DNA of 64,000 bases from positions 1,023,001 to 1,087,000 of the forward strand of contig NZ_CP094351.1 in the NCBI RefSeq assembly GCF_022807995.1. The letters run 5' to 3'. The notes beneath the pieces are model-generated. The model was not told the origin of the DNA. It was given only the letters and a program-made list of their open reading frames with translations, and made no database searches. Shown here one piece after another: positions 52,472 through 62,562 of this stretch. Source of the stretch: Pseudomonas orientalis. Lineage in GTDB: Bacteria > Pseudomonadota > Gammaproteobacteria > Pseudomonadales > Pseudomonadaceae. Position 1 is the first letter of the stretch; each line of letters starts with the position of its first letter. Both the position numbers and the translations under genes were made by a program.

Positions 52472-53659
52472 TCAGTTTTGCGCCCGGTCGGGCGTCTCGG
52501 ATTTCTGATTTTTAAAAGCAGGGGTGTTGCTTGCCATGTTCTGTTGGCGCGAACCGGCTTGTTTAAGCTGCGCAACCCACGCGGGGTCGGCATCACCGAT
52601 TTCGTTGTTGACGGGCAGATAGCGTTCAGGGAATTCCCAGATCAGCACCTGGGGCGGGCTGTTCTTGAAGTCGTCACTTTTCAGGTAGCTGAGCATCGGC
52701 AGGATCGGGCCGTGGCCGTCTTCGGCGTAGCTGACCACGTCGCTGCCCAGGGCTTGCTTGAGGGCGCCGACGAAGTTCCAGTTGGGGTTGGCGCTGTAGC
52801 TGGTGCCTACCAGGGCCACCGGGGTTTCGCTGTCGCTGAACAGCGCGTCATCACCTTTGTCTTCGGCCAGGTGGGTGACGCGTTTTTGCAGCGGCTCCTT
52901 GGGCGGCATCAGGTTTTCAAACAGCGGGTCCAGGGGCAGGAACAGACGCAGGTCGCCTTTATGCGGTTCGGTCTTTTCCGCTTCGGTGACAAAGCGCTGC
53001 GGCTCGCCGCTCAGCGGGGTCTTGTCGGCAATCGCCTTGGCCAATTGCTTGGCGGCGATTTCCGCGCCGTCCGGGGTCCAGTGGGTGTCGGTGCGCAGGA
53101 ATACCTGCTTGCCGGCGAGCTTGGCCTGTTGCAGCGGGCCGAGCAGGTCCGGGGCGGGGATGTTGTCTGCCGCGACACGGGCGTGGAAGTCCTGATACAG
53201 GTTGGCGTGGATGCTTGCCGGTTTCACTTCACCCAGGTGTTCGGGGTACAGGCGCACCTTGGCCGGCACGATTGCCATCACCAATTGGATGCCCTGGGCC
53301 TTGAGCTTCTGGCGCACGCCTTCGACCAGCGCGTAGTTGCCTTGCAGGTTCTGGTCTTCGTTGACGGCGGGGTTGAATTCCTCGTCGCTGTACAGCCAGT
53401 GATCGCGGCCCAGCACCACGCCAGGGCGGCCTTCATTGAAGAGCTTGTAGTCCAGCGCCGCCCACAGGTTGGTGCCCAGGCGCTTGATCGGGAACTCGTC
53501 GTCGTAATGGGTCTCGACGGCCTTGGTCCAGCGACCGTTGAGCACAGTGGCATCGGCATTGGTGCTGAAGCCAGAGAAGCTGCGCAGCGACCAGGCGCCC
53601 AGTGCCAGCAGCAGCACCAGGAACAGGCTGATATAGAGGATGCGTAATGAACGGGTCAT
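52472..53659 (-). CDS. algJ: Alginate O-acetyltransferase AlgJ
   Basis: The 395-residue product has an N-terminal signal-anchor (about 8-28) and a periplasmic SGNH-like domain: Asp191-x-His193 in RTDTHWTP and the Ser motif GTSYS (285-289). It transfers acetyl to the polymer together with AlgI and AlgX. It lies between algI and algF with short gaps. Catalytic residues match the known AlgJ arrangement. Confidence 0.95.
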   Translation of the reverse strand: MTRSLRILYISLFLVLLLALGAWSLRSFSGFSTNADATVLNGRWTKAVETHYDDEFPIKRLGTNLWAALDYKLFNEGRPGVVLGRDHWLYSDEEFNPAVNEDQNLQGNYALVEGVRQKLKAQGIQLVMAIVPAKVRLYPEHLGEVKPASIHANLYQDFHARVAADNIPAPDLLGPLQQAKLAGKQVFLRTDTHWTPDGAEIAAKQLAKAIADKTPLSGEPQRFVTEAEKTEPHKGDLRLFLPLDPLFENLMPPKEPLQKRVTHLAEDKGDDALFSDSETPVALVGTSYSANPNWNFVGALKQALGSDVVSYAEDGHGPILPMLSYLKSDDFKNSPPQVLIWEFPERYLPVNNEIGDADPAWVAQLKQAGSRQQNMASNTPAFKNQKSETPDRAQN

Positions 53660-53670
53660 GGTCGGCTCCC

Positions 53671-55203
53671 TCAGAATTGGAAGTAAAGGAACGGCGAGAA
53701 ACTCTGCGCCGACAGTTTCAGGATCGACGCCACGAACAGCAGCAGCACCGCAGCGCGCATGGCGTAGCGTGGCCAGTCAGCGGTCCAGTAGGCCGGTTGC
53801 ACGGCGGCGTCACGGCCCACGCTGAAACCGGGCTCGTGGATGCTGCCGGGGTTGTCGCCCGGTACGGCCTTGATCAGGCTCGGGTCGGCCGGCTTGGCCT
53901 TGTCGGCAGGGCGATTGGTGTAGAAATCGCGCAGGCCGAAGAACGCCAGGGTTACGTAAGCCACCACCAGGGTTGCCACTTGCAGGCCGGTCAGGCTGGC
54001 GCGGTTGAGTTCCGACAGCGACCATTCGCTGAAGCTGAACATCGCACCGTACATACGCCCGGCGACGTGCAGGTTTTCGGCGCGGAAGATCACCCAGCCC
54101 ATCACCACCAGCAGGAAGGTGAAGGCCCAGCGCAGCACGTTGAAGCTGCGCGGCGCGGTATTGAGGCCGATGGCTTTTTCAATCGCCAGCCACATGCCGT
54201 GCCAGGCACCCCACACGATGTAGGTGATGTTCGCACCGTGCCACAGGCCACCGAGCAGCATGGTCAGGAACAGGTTGCGGTAGGTGGTCAGCGTGCCTTT
54301 GCGGTTGCCGCCCAGGGTGATGTACAGGTAGTCGCGCAGCCAGGTGGACAGGCTGATGTGCCAGCGCCGCCAGAACTCGGTGATCGACTGGCTGATGTAC
54401 GGCTGCTTGAAGTTTTCCATGAAGCGGAAGCCCATCATCAAGCCCAGGCCGATGGCCATGTCGCTGTAGCCGGAGAAGTCGAAGTACAGCTGCGCGGTAT
54501 ACGCCAATGCGCCCAGCCATGCGTCACCCGTGGTCGGGTTTTGCAGGGCGAAGCAATGGTCGGCCACCACCGCCAGAGTATCGGCGATAAAGACTTTCTT
54601 GATGAAACCCTGCATGAACCGCGTGCAGCCTTCGGAGAACTTGTCGAGGGTGTGGGTGCGGTTGTTGAACTGGTCGGCCAGGTCGCGAAAACGCAACACG
54701 GGGCCTGCGATCAGGTGCGGGAAGATCGCCACGAACGCCGCGAAGTCGATCAGGTTGCGCGTTGCCGGGGTGTCGCCGCGATACACGTCGATGATGTAGC
54801 TGATGGACTCGAAGATGTAGAACGAAATCCCGATCGGCAACAGCACGTGGGTGAGGATAAACGGCTCCAGGCCCGCCGACTTCATCATCACATTGATGCT
54901 GTCGACGCCGAAGTTGGCGTACTTGAAGTAGCCGAGAATGCACAGGTCGACGGCCACGCCGAGCAGCAGCCAGCGCTGCGCCGGTTTGGTGCGCACACCG
55001 GCGGCACCGACCTTGAGGCCGATCCAGTAGTTCCACAGCGTGACGGCGGCGAACAGCGCCAGGAAGTCCACTCGCCACCAGGCGTAGAACACGTAGCTGG
55101 CAATCAGCAGCAGCAGGTTGCGATAGCGTTGCCCGCTCAAATAGTACAAGCCGAGAAAGATCGGCAAGAACAGAAACAGGAACACATTGGACGAGAAAAC
55201 CAT
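53671..55203 (-). CDS. algI: Alginate O-acetylation protein AlgI (MBOAT)
   Basis: The 510-residue polytopic membrane protein of the MBOAT family starts MVFSSNVFLFLFLPIFLGLYY, and has ITEFWRRWHISLSTWLRDYLY and, further on, GGLWHGANITYIVWGAWHG with the catalytic-type His. It carries acetyl groups from the cytoplasm across the inner membrane to AlgJ/AlgX. A REPIN separates it from algL upstream, leaving an unusually long gap of 218 bases. Confidence 0.96.
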   Translation of the reverse strand: MVFSSNVFLFLFLPIFLGLYYLSGQRYRNLLLLIASYVFYAWWRVDFLALFAAVTLWNYWIGLKVGAAGVRTKPAQRWLLLGVAVDLCILGYFKYANFGVDSINVMMKSAGLEPFILTHVLLPIGISFYIFESISYIIDVYRGDTPATRNLIDFAAFVAIFPHLIAGPVLRFRDLADQFNNRTHTLDKFSEGCTRFMQGFIKKVFIADTLAVVADHCFALQNPTTGDAWLGALAYTAQLYFDFSGYSDMAIGLGLMMGFRFMENFKQPYISQSITEFWRRWHISLSTWLRDYLYITLGGNRKGTLTTYRNLFLTMLLGGLWHGANITYIVWGAWHGMWLAIEKAIGLNTAPRSFNVLRWAFTFLLVVMGWVIFRAENLHVAGRMYGAMFSFSEWSLSELNRASLTGLQVATLVVAYVTLAFFGLRDFYTNRPADKAKPADPSLIKAVPGDNPGSIHEPGFSVGRDAAVQPAYWTADWPRYAMRAAVLLLFVASILKLSAQSFSPFLYFQF

Positions 55204-55309
55204 CCCGATCTCTCCATGTTTAAACCAACAGTCAAGGGCCGCAGCCCCCCCAAACCCCCCACGAAATTCGGGGAGGGTTGTGTTGCAATCTCACTGTCGA
55301 AACCGGCTC

Positions 55310-55409
55310 AAAAATGTGGGAGGGGGCTTGCCCCCGATAGCGGTGTGTCATTCAACACAGATGGCGACTGTTACACCGTCATCGGGGGCAAGCCCCCTCC
55401 CACATTTTT
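55310..55409. repeat. REPIN inside the alginate operon (algL/algI gap)
   Basis: AAAAATGTGGGAGGGGGCTTGC at 55310 is inverted as ...AGCCCCCTCCCACATTTTT ending at 55409. The arms include A and T runs, so the top of the hairpin carries about 22 complementary bases. It lies 13 bases 3' of the algL stop, in a 218-base gap before algI. Confidence 0.93.
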
Positions 55410-55421
55410 TACCGCGTTCCG

Positions 55422-56531
55422 TCAGCTGCCTTTTTTGCCTTTTTCATGCGTCGGGTCGTAGACCTTGGTCAGGTCGCCGCCCAGGCGGAAGGTCTTGAAC
55501 GGTTGCATGCCGTGCTTGCGTTCGATCACCTCCGGGGCACAGGTGTAGAGGGTGCAGAAGGGCTCAAGCCAGGCAAATTTCATGTCTTCCTTGAGGTCCT
55601 TCATATCTTGCTCTTTGCCGTTCTTCTGCTCGAAGATGTCCGGGTCTTTCACCCCGGCCAGCACCTTGTCGCCCAGGCGCTTGAGCGCGCTGTTGTTTTC
55701 CTGGCGCAGGTCCACGCCGTTGACCAGGGCGAAACTGGCGATCATCGACAGCGGCGGCAGGGCGTAGTTGTGGTACGACAGGGCGCGTTGCTGACGCTTC
55801 AGTTCGTTCGGCAGGAAGCCCTGGTCGTCGACCTGGTTCACGCCGACCTTGTATTCCTTGACGGCCCAATCGAACAGATCGCGGCGGTTGGTGGCGATGG
55901 AGGTCGCCATTACCGACCAGGCGGCCCAGTAGGAGTGGTTGTTGGTTTTTTCCAGGGGCAGGTTGTCCCAGTCGCTCACCACTTGATCGGCCAGTTTGTT
56001 GAACCAGGCTTCGATCAGTTGCGATTCCTGCTGATGGTTGGCCAGCGGATGCGACTCGGAGAACTTCAGACGCACATAGGCCGAGGCCATGCTGCCCAGT
56101 GCCCATTTGCGCATGGACTTGCCGGTGTGGTTGAAGTCCTTGGACATCAAGGCATCGGCCTTGGCCCACGACACCAGCCAGTTCAGCGTGCATTCGAGCT
56201 GCTCGGGGCGGCCGTCGCGCATGAACTGCATCACGCGTTTGCTGGTGTCTTTTTCCAGCTTGGTGATGTCGGCGGTGCTGTCGCGAAAGGCTTTTTCCGA
56301 CTGCACATTCAGCGTCGAGCGAGCCTTGTCGGAGCCTTCGTACTTGCTGCGAAATTGCAGAGGCCCGGTGTAGGGCGTCGGCATGGTGTCGCAGTTTTCC
56401 TTGAAGTCGCCGGTCTTGAACGCTTCGATCGGGGCGAAATAGCCTTGAGGCGGACGCAGTGGCGCGGCCGCATTCACGGAGCCGGCAAAGATGGCCAGGC
56501 CCAGCAGGGTAGGGAGCAATAACTTTTGCAT
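55422..56531 (-). CDS. algL: Alginate lyase AlgL
   Basis: The product is 369 residues from ATG 56531 ([19 protein letters not shown]) with a signal cleaved near residue 22. It is a PL5-type (alpha/alpha) lyase with the active-site motif NNHSYW (197-202), followed by [11 protein letters not shown] with the other catalytic-region residues, and WLEPFCTLY near the C-terminus. It degrades mislocalised alginate in the periplasm and is needed for clean export. Start choice: a longer frame to 56597 runs into algX. Gap to algX is 8 bases. Confidence 0.96.
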   Translation of the reverse strand: MQKLLLPTLLGLAIFAGSVNAAAPLRPPQGYFAPIEAFKTGDFKENCDTMPTPYTGPLQFRSKYEGSDKARSTLNVQSEKAFRDSTADITKLEKDTSKRVMQFMRDGRPEQLECTLNWLVSWAKADALMSKDFNHTGKSMRKWALGSMASAYVRLKFSESHPLANHQQESQLIEAWFNKLADQVVSDWDNLPLEKTNNHSYWAAWSVMATSIATNRRDLFDWAVKEYKVGVNQVDDQGFLPNELKRQQRALSYHNYALPPLSMIASFALVNGVDLRQENNSALKRLGDKVLAGVKDPDIFEQKNGKEQDMKDLKEDMKFAWLEPFCTLYTCAPEVIERKHGMQPFKTFRLGGDLTKVYDPTHEKGKKGS

Positions 56532-56539
56532 AGGTAACC

Positions 56540-57988
56540 TCACTTCCCGAGTTGGGCGGTCTGCTGACCGCCGCTTGGGAATACGTTGCGTGTGCAAATT
56601 TTCGCTTCGACCTTCTGCGCGGCAGCACCCTGTTCCGGGCCCTGCACTTCCACAGCCAGCAAGTTCTGCGAGGCCCAGTCTTCATCGGTGCGCAGTTCAA
56701 AGGCGAAACGCCCGTCTGTATCGGATGTTTCGGGTTTCTCGATCTTGATGTCCTCGTGGCGCCCGTTCATGTACCAGAGGGTGGCTTGCAGTGTTTTCAC
56801 CGACGGATCGGCGAAGCGGATATCGACCTGATGGTTGGCGTTGCGCAGGTCTTTGTTCGCGCTGTTGACCATCAGTTCGTTTTTGCCCGGTTTCAACGTG
56901 GTGCTGGCCGACATCTGCGCGGTCTTGCCTTCGCAGCCGTTGTCGAGCAGCGCCATCATCTGGCGGTAGATGGTTTCCTGGTCCAGACGGTACAGCGGCG
57001 AGAACTCCCAGATCAGGATCTTCGGCGGGTTCTTCTGGAACTCTTCGCTGCCCAGGTACTGGATCATCGAGCCTTCCAGGCCGCCGCCGGGGAAGGCGAC
57101 GTTAAGGATGTCGGCACCGATTTCTTCCTGCAGGAAGCCGGCGAAGTTGTAGTTCTTGCCGCTGTGGCTGGTGCCCACCAGGGTGATCTGCGGGTTGCCC
57201 GAGTCGCCGAACAGGTCGCCGTCGCCGGCTTCGCCCTTGGGCTCGGTGGTGAACTGGTCCATGTACTGGATCGCATAGCTGGTGCCGCACAGTTGCCCGG
57301 CCATGTTGTGCAGGGTGCCGGTCTTGCCCATGCGCCCCGAGCGCTTGGTCTCGAATTCGCGCTTGGGGATTTCCGCGTATTGCGGCATCTGCTTGACCTT
57401 GGCCGCGACGATTTTTGCGGTGCGCTGGGCGCCGTACGGGGTCCAGTGCTGGTCGCCACGGAAGTAGAAATCGTGGGCCGGCAATTCATCCGGCAGTTGC
57501 TCGTTGGTCAGCGGCGACAGGTCCGGTACCACGTAGCCCATCTTGGCGAAACGGCCGAGCATGGTCTTGTAGTTACCCAGCGCCTTGTCGAAGTCGAACT
57601 GGGCTTTTTCTTCGGGGTTGAGCTTGTTGCGGTTCACCAGGCCACGGGTCGGCTGGTAGACCACCACCAATTCCACGCCCTTGCTCTTGAACGCATCGTG
57701 CAACTGCTGCATGCGCTTGTAGCCGGCCGGGGTGGTGTCGAATTCGGTACGCAGGTCTTCCTGGGTACGGAACAGCCAGTCGCCCTGGGCTTGTACCAGG
57801 GTGGTGAAGTTCTGCTGGTAGCGCGTGGTGTAGTTCTTCGCGTCGTGGGCGGCCGGGCACAGGCTGCAGCACGGTTCGGCCGTGAAGGTCGGTGCCTTCA
57901 CTTCATCGGCGCGCACGCCCTGGCTGGCCGCGAGCAGGCCGAGGGTCAGACCCGAGAGGCTCAGCAGTTTGATCATGTGTGGGTGCAT
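56540..57988 (-). CDS. algX: Alginate acetyltransferase AlgX
   Basis: The product is 482 residues from ATG 57988 ([13 protein letters not shown]), which has GAGGAT 7 bases upstream; an ATG at 57997 is too close to that site. Signal peptide cleaved near residue 27. The SGNH-like domain has Asp179-x-His181 (RGDQHWTP) and the Ser motif GTSHS, and the C-terminal part is a carbohydrate-binding module (about 365-480). It acetylates the polymer at the outer face of the export complex. It is 11 bases after the algG stop. Confidence 0.95.
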   Translation of the reverse strand: MHPHMIKLLSLSGLTLGLLAASQGVRADEVKAPTFTAEPCCSLCPAAHDAKNYTTRYQQNFTTLVQAQGDWLFRTQEDLRTEFDTTPAGYKRMQQLHDAFKSKGVELVVVYQPTRGLVNRNKLNPEEKAQFDFDKALGNYKTMLGRFAKMGYVVPDLSPLTNEQLPDELPAHDFYFRGDQHWTPYGAQRTAKIVAAKVKQMPQYAEIPKREFETKRSGRMGKTGTLHNMAGQLCGTSYAIQYMDQFTTEPKGEAGDGDLFGDSGNPQITLVGTSHSGKNYNFAGFLQEEIGADILNVAFPGGGLEGSMIQYLGSEEFQKNPPKILIWEFSPLYRLDQETIYRQMMALLDNGCEGKTAQMSASTTLKPGKNELMVNSANKDLRNANHQVDIRFADPSVKTLQATLWYMNGRHEDIKIEKPETSDTDGRFAFELRTDEDWASQNLLAVEVQGPEQGAAAQKVEAKICTRNVFPSGGQQTAQLGK

Positions 57989-57999
57989 AAGGGTCATCC

Positions 58000-59553
58000 T
58001 CAGTCCTGCAGTTCGGTCTGGCGTTCGACGGGGTCGATCAGCACGGCTTTCTGCTGGCGCACCAGCAGGTCGAGAATTTCTTCCTGGCGCTCGCCCAGAA
58101 TGCCGGAGAAGCTGATGCCGCTGGATTTGGTCGGCGCCAGCATCGACACGCGGTACAGCTCGATACTCAACGGCGAGTCGATGGACAGCGGCCCGCTGCC
58201 GTTGCCCGCCAGTTCACCGCCGACCACGATCAGCGAGACCTTGGCGTCGAACGGGTCAAGGGCGATGTCGCGGTCGGTGTCGGTCAAGTCCTTGATGTGG
58301 CCATACACGCCAGTCAGGCCGTTGGCCATTGCAGTGTTTTCATAGAGCTTGATGTTCACGCTGTTACGCACACGAATACCGTGGCGACGGTTGCTGATCA
58401 CCTTGTTGCCCCACAGCAGGTTGTCACCGCTCTCATAGAGGGTGATGCCGTCGGTGTGGTTGCGGTAGATCTCGTTGTCGACGATCAGGTTGTTGACGCT
58501 GTTACGGTCGATCACCAGGCCCGACAGCTTGTTGTCGTAGCTGCGGTTGTTGAAGATGAAGCTGTCGTTCACTTCCCGGGAAATGATGATGCCGTGCTTC
58601 TTCTTGGTGCCGTACACCGTGTTGTCGGCGATGATCAGGCCGTGGGAACGGTCGTGGGGGTCAATGCCGTATACGATGTTGTCTTTGTAGGTATTGCCCT
58701 TGATCACAAAGCCCGTGGTTTCGTAGCAGTAGAAGCCGTACCACATGTCCGAGAACTCGGAATCGATGATCCAGCCGGTCGGCTCCGGACGCTTGAGCAC
58801 CTTGGCCATGTTCGGCGTGTACTGGGAAATACTCACCCCGTACGACTTACTGTTGGCATAGCCGAAGCTGGCCATCTTGGTCTTGGAGATATAAGTCTCG
58901 GTACCGCCCCAGGCCAGCAGGAACGGGCGGAACTCCTTGGGCGACTTGAACAGTGCCGGGCCGTTGGTTTTTTCATCCCAGCCGGTGACCTTGGTGTCAT
59001 GCACGAACAGTTGGCCGTCGTTGATCAAAAACGAGCCGGCTTGCTGGGACAGGCGCAGTTCCTGGGTGTTCTTGTCGATATCGAGGATGCCTTTGCGGCC
59101 GACCACGATGGGCAACTTGGCCAGGAACACACCGGGCGATGTCTCGCTGAAGTACTGCTTGGGCACCTTGCCCAGCAGGTCCTTGAGGTTCATGTAGCCG
59201 TCGTCGACAAAGATCGCCTGGGGAATGCCGTGCTGGCGCACCACCCATTCGGCCATCTTGTTGTCACCGCCGATGAAGTCCTTGAGCGCGTCCTCCTGCA
59301 TCATGCGGCGGATGCTGATCTTGCCCGGTTTGCTTCTGACGATCTTTTTTTCCATGGCCGCAGCGGTGTAGCCCGACAGGTCGGGCAGCGCCGGCTTGGC
59401 CATTTCCAGCGGCGCGGTGGGCGGGCTGGAAATGGTGTAGGTCTTGGCCTGTTGCAGTTCCTTGGCGATGGTCGGCGCCTTGGCCGCCGTGTCGGCAAAC
59501 GCCGGGGCACTGGCCACCAGCATTGCCGCGACGAGTAGGCTTTGAGCATTCAT
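58000..59553 (-). CDS. algG: Mannuronan C5-epimerase AlgG
   Basis: The product is 517 residues from ATG 59553 (MNAQSLLVAAMLVASAPAFA) with a signal peptide, then a right-handed beta-helix made of repeats of CASH/parallel-beta type. The catalytic motif GIDPHDRSHG (DPHD) is present. It converts mannuronate to guluronate in the growing polymer in the periplasm and protects it from AlgL. An MGACA extension of five residues upstream is possible. Gap to algE is 14 bases. Confidence 0.96.
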   Translation of the reverse strand: MNAQSLLVAAMLVASAPAFADTAAKAPTIAKELQQAKTYTISSPPTAPLEMAKPALPDLSGYTAAAMEKKIVRSKPGKISIRRMMQEDALKDFIGGDNKMAEWVVRQHGIPQAIFVDDGYMNLKDLLGKVPKQYFSETSPGVFLAKLPIVVGRKGILDIDKNTQELRLSQQAGSFLINDGQLFVHDTKVTGWDEKTNGPALFKSPKEFRPFLLAWGGTETYISKTKMASFGYANSKSYGVSISQYTPNMAKVLKRPEPTGWIIDSEFSDMWYGFYCYETTGFVIKGNTYKDNIVYGIDPHDRSHGLIIADNTVYGTKKKHGIIISREVNDSFIFNNRSYDNKLSGLVIDRNSVNNLIVDNEIYRNHTDGITLYESGDNLLWGNKVISNRRHGIRVRNSVNIKLYENTAMANGLTGVYGHIKDLTDTDRDIALDPFDAKVSLIVVGGELAGNGSGPLSIDSPLSIELYRVSMLAPTKSSGISFSGILGERQEEILDLLVRQQKAVLIDPVERQTELQD

Positions 59554-59567
59554 TGCGCAGGCTCCCA

Positions 59568-61055
59568 TCAGAATTTCCAGACCACGTCGACAAAGGCGCG
59601 GTGCATGTAGGAGTCGACCTGGCTGCCATAGGCGTCACCCGGCTTGAACACGCCGGCGCGCAGGCGCACCAGGGCCGATGGCTCGTCGATCGACTGACTC
59701 AGCGCCGCAGGCAGCAAGCCTTTCTTGAAGTACTTGGTGACCACCAGGTCCATCTCCTGGCCAAGGTCCTTCTTGCCGTCTTCCAGGGGCAGGGAGGTGC
59801 TGGAGAGGATCGCGCCGGTGACGTCGTCGGTGTTGTTCTGCACCGCGTCGATGCCGTTGCTGCCCACCGGCTTGTTGCCGTCCACGCGCCAGAACTTGTG
59901 GTACACCAGGCTGGCGTCGTAGTCCTCGCGCAGTTGCCAGGAACCGAACAGGCTCATGGACTGCATGTTGTTCATCTCGCCACGAAACGCTTCACCGAAG
60001 CGGTGCACGCGGGACTGGGTACCGGTCCAGTTCGAACGGTTGCTTTGCAGGCCGTTCTGCTCGTACTCGGCACTGGCGCGCGAATACGCCGCGCCGACTT
60101 GCCACTGCGGGTCGAGGCGCAGGCGCACGCCGATATCGGTGGCCCAGCCGCTGACGTCATCACTGCGCTTGGCATTGGTGGGACGGCTGCCATCGGCGTT
60201 CAAGGCGTTGACCGTGTCGCGGTCGCCACGCATGCCGGTGATGCTGGCCCAATAATTGACGGTGTTGGTGTTGCGCCAGTTGTAAGCGTCGCTGTTGGCT
60301 TCGATGCCGAGCCAGGTCAGGTCGCCGTTCTCGCGCTTGTCCAATGGGTCGCTGGCCACGCCCGGTTCGGCGTAGTCGAGCTTGCCGTCGTCGTGGGTGT
60401 GGTGGCCGCGCAGGCCGATCCACTGGCCCGGCGTCCACTGGTAGGCGGCGTCGGCGTAGAAGTGCTGGCGGTCCTTGTCGACCGGCGACAGTTCCTTGAG
60501 GTCGGTGCGGTATTCGCTGAAGCGTTCGGCGGCGCCGACATTGGCCTTGAGCAGGGTGGTGTCGAAGGTCCAGTTCAGCGCTTCGATGTTGGTGTCGCGC
60601 CATTGGCCGTCGTCATTGCGCAGGCGCTGGCGACCGAACTTGAGGATCTCGCCGGGGTAGGGCGTGAAGCCGCTGTAGCCGACCCAGAACTCGCGCAGGG
60701 CCAAGTAGTTTTTCTTGGCCTTGCGGTCGTCGTTGCTCGATTGTTCAGTGGTGTCATCGGCCGACGGTTGCAGGGTGTCGGTCTCGATGATGTCGCTGGA
60801 CACCACCGCCTGGCCCATGGCGTAGGCGCTCCACGCGCCGCTTTCGCCGTAGATCCACGGGCGCAGGTCGAGGCCGATACCGTTGACGTCGCCGCCTTTC
60901 TGGGTGCCCAGGTCGCGGTCGTCTTCGGACTGCGCGGTGGCTTTGACTTCCAGGCCGAAGTTTTTGGCTTCGGTCAGCGCGGCCAGGGTCGGGCACGACC
61001 ACAGCAGGGCGAAGGACAGGCCGATGCCGGCCTTGACGAATGGGTTGAGCTTCAT
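59568..61055 (-). CDS. algE: Alginate outer membrane porin AlgE
   Basis: The 495-residue product has a signal peptide (about 1-25, [12 protein letters not shown]), then alternating strands of a large beta-barrel with long loops, ending in F (FVDVVWKF). AlgE is the secretin-like porin that lets alginate cross the outer membrane with AlgK. Its start overlaps the algK stop by four bases (ATGA), so the pair is coupled and any change in algK translation could affect algE. Confidence 0.96.
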   Translation of the reverse strand: MKLNPFVKAGIGLSFALLWSCPTLAALTEAKNFGLEVKATAQSEDDRDLGTQKGGDVNGIGLDLRPWIYGESGAWSAYAMGQAVVSSDIIETDTLQPSADDTTEQSSNDDRKAKKNYLALREFWVGYSGFTPYPGEILKFGRQRLRNDDGQWRDTNIEALNWTFDTTLLKANVGAAERFSEYRTDLKELSPVDKDRQHFYADAAYQWTPGQWIGLRGHHTHDDGKLDYAEPGVASDPLDKRENGDLTWLGIEANSDAYNWRNTNTVNYWASITGMRGDRDTVNALNADGSRPTNAKRSDDVSGWATDIGVRLRLDPQWQVGAAYSRASAEYEQNGLQSNRSNWTGTQSRVHRFGEAFRGEMNNMQSMSLFGSWQLREDYDASLVYHKFWRVDGNKPVGSNGIDAVQNNTDDVTGAILSSTSLPLEDGKKDLGQEMDLVVTKYFKKGLLPAALSQSIDEPSALVRLRAGVFKPGDAYGSQVDSYMHRAFVDVVWKF

Positions 61056-62548
61056 AGGGATTCCTCGCCGTCTTCTTCTTGCAGGGCGTGCAGTTGCAGC
61101 GTGCTCTGGGCCAGGGTGCCGCGGGCGGCCAGCTCCTGTTGCACCAGGCGTTGGCCTTCGGCGCGTTGTTCAGGGGTCAGCGGCGCTTCAAGCTGGGTGG
61201 CCAGGTCATTGGCTTGCGGCGTGTCCTGGGCTTTGGCCAACTGGCTGAAGACATAGGCGTTGAGCGGGTCGGGCTTGGTGCCCTTGCCCTGGGAAAACAG
61301 CTGGGCGATGGCGAAGTCGGCGCTGTTCTGGCCGTTGCGCGCTGCGGTCAGCAGGTGGTCCAGGGCTTTTTGCGGGTAGACCTTGCCCAGGTAGCCACGA
61401 CGGTAGATCTGGCCGAGGTAGTAATCGGCGGCCACTTCACGGCCCACGGCTTTCTCGAAATGCGCCTCGGCAGCCTTGGCGTCGGCCGGTACCCACTTGC
61501 CTTCGTAGTAGAGCTTGCCCAGCAGCAATTCGGCGCGTGGCTGGTCGGCGGCACGGCCGTTGTCGAGGTACTTCATCATCTGGTCGACATCGCCCAGTTC
61601 GGGGAAGTCGTAGAGCAGTTGCGCCAGGCTGACCCAGGATGCCGGGTAACCGGGGGCGATTTTTTCAAGCAACGCCTGGGCGGTTTTCTCGTCCGGCGTG
61701 CCGAGGGTGGCATCGCCGAGTACGCGTGCCACGCTGTCGACGCGCTGGGCGGTAACGGTGCCACGGCTGTAGCCGGCTTCCATCTGCTTGAGCAGCTCGG
61801 CCTGTTTTTCCGGCGCGGCTTTTTTCTGGTAGACGGTGGCCAGCTCGACGTAGCAGATATCGGTGGTGTTCAGCGCGGCCTTGCAGATGCGCTCCACGTC
61901 ATCCAGATGCTGGTCGTAGGTGTTCTGGGTGCGATACAGCAGCACCTGGGCCAGGCCGGCTTCCGGGTAACCGGCGGCCTGCCATTGGCTGATCTGCTGC
62001 TGGGCATTCACGTCGGGGAAGCTGTGCGGGTATTGCAGGTACAGCATCGCCAGCGGAATCAGGGTATTGCCTTCGCCATTGGCAAAGGCTTTTTTCAGCA
62101 GCATTTGGGCTTCGTGGTGTTCGGCTTCGGTGGCGCCGGGCTTGGCCACCAGCAGACGACCCAGACGCGCCTGGGCCCGCGGCGAAGTGTCCGCCGCAGC
62201 GCGGTAGGTGGCTTCGGCTTGCTTGATCTGCGCCGGATCGCGGGTGCCGACCTGGATATCGGCCAGGCCCACCTGGGCTTCGCTGTAGCCCAGGTCTGCC
62301 AGTTGCTGGTAATTCTGCTGCGCGGTGACGGTGTCGCCACGCTTGAGCGCTTCGTTGGCCAGACGCTGATCCGGCAAGCCGGCACAACCGGCCAGGCTCA
62401 CCGCAACCGCCAGCAACGCCACCGAACCCATGTGGGAGGGGGCTTGCCCCCGATGCAGGCGACTCGGTGCATCAGGCAAACCGCGCTGATCCCATCGCGA
62501 GCAAGCCCGCTCCCACAGGGATTGTGTTGTTCTTGAAATAGGGTTCAC
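61052..62548 (-). CDS. algK: Alginate export lipoprotein AlgK, start region altered by a REPIN
   Basis: The product is a TPR/Sel1-repeat lipoprotein that scaffolds AlgE in the outer membrane. From the GTG at 62548 (GAGG 8 bases upstream) it has 498 residues; an ATG at 62554 is too near that site. The lipobox is [10 protein letters not shown], but about 30 residues between the short N-terminus (MNPISRTTQ) and [13 protein letters not shown] are encoded by a REPIN that stays in frame. The n-region is therefore very long and charged ([10 protein letters not shown]). From residue 60 on it is normal ([21 protein letters not shown], repeats with [12 protein letters not shown]). Whether the altered signal works is not known. 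Confidence 0.9.
   Translation of the reverse strand: MNPISRTTQSLWERACSRWDQRGLPDAPSRLHRGQAPSHMGSVALLAVAVSLAGCAGLPDQRLANEALKRGDTVTAQQNYQQLADLGYSEAQVGLADIQVGTRDPAQIKQAEATYRAAADTSPRAQARLGRLLVAKPGATEAEHHEAQMLLKKAFANGEGNTLIPLAMLYLQYPHSFPDVNAQQQISQWQAAGYPEAGLAQVLLYRTQNTYDQHLDDVERICKAALNTTDICYVELATVYQKKAAPEKQAELLKQMEAGYSRGTVTAQRVDSVARVLGDATLGTPDEKTAQALLEKIAPGYPASWVSLAQLLYDFPELGDVDQMMKYLDNGRAADQPRAELLLGKLYYEGKWVPADAKAAEAHFEKAVGREVAADYYLGQIYRRGYLGKVYPQKALDHLLTAARNGQNSADFAIAQLFSQGKGTKPDPLNAYVFSQLAKAQDTPQANDLATQLEAPLTPEQRAEGQRLVQQELAARGTLAQSTLQLHALQEEDGEESL
62431..62517. repeat. REPIN located within the 5' end of algK
   Basis: TGTGGGAGGGGGCTTGCCCCCGAT at 62431 is the GTGGGAGGGGG class, and the opposite arm, ...ATCGCGAGCAAGCCCGCTCCCACA ending at 62517, is of a CGCGAGCAAG variant, so the pair is a hybrid. 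Length is 87 bases, divisible by three, and no stop codon arises in the algK frame. It is the only REP-type element in the window that lies inside a coding region. Confidence 0.92.
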
Positions 62549-62562
62549 AGGCATGTCCTCGC

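Noticed and set aside
53647..55461. Plus-strand open frame of 604 codons opposite algI and crossing a REPIN
   Set aside because: Lies against algI in full and includes the repeat; composition is that of a shadow.
26416..62517. Recurrent palindromes mistaken for a dispersed CRISPR or sRNA family
   Set aside because: They are inverted doublets with variable spacers at gene ends, lacking equal spaced direct repeats; REPINs explain them.
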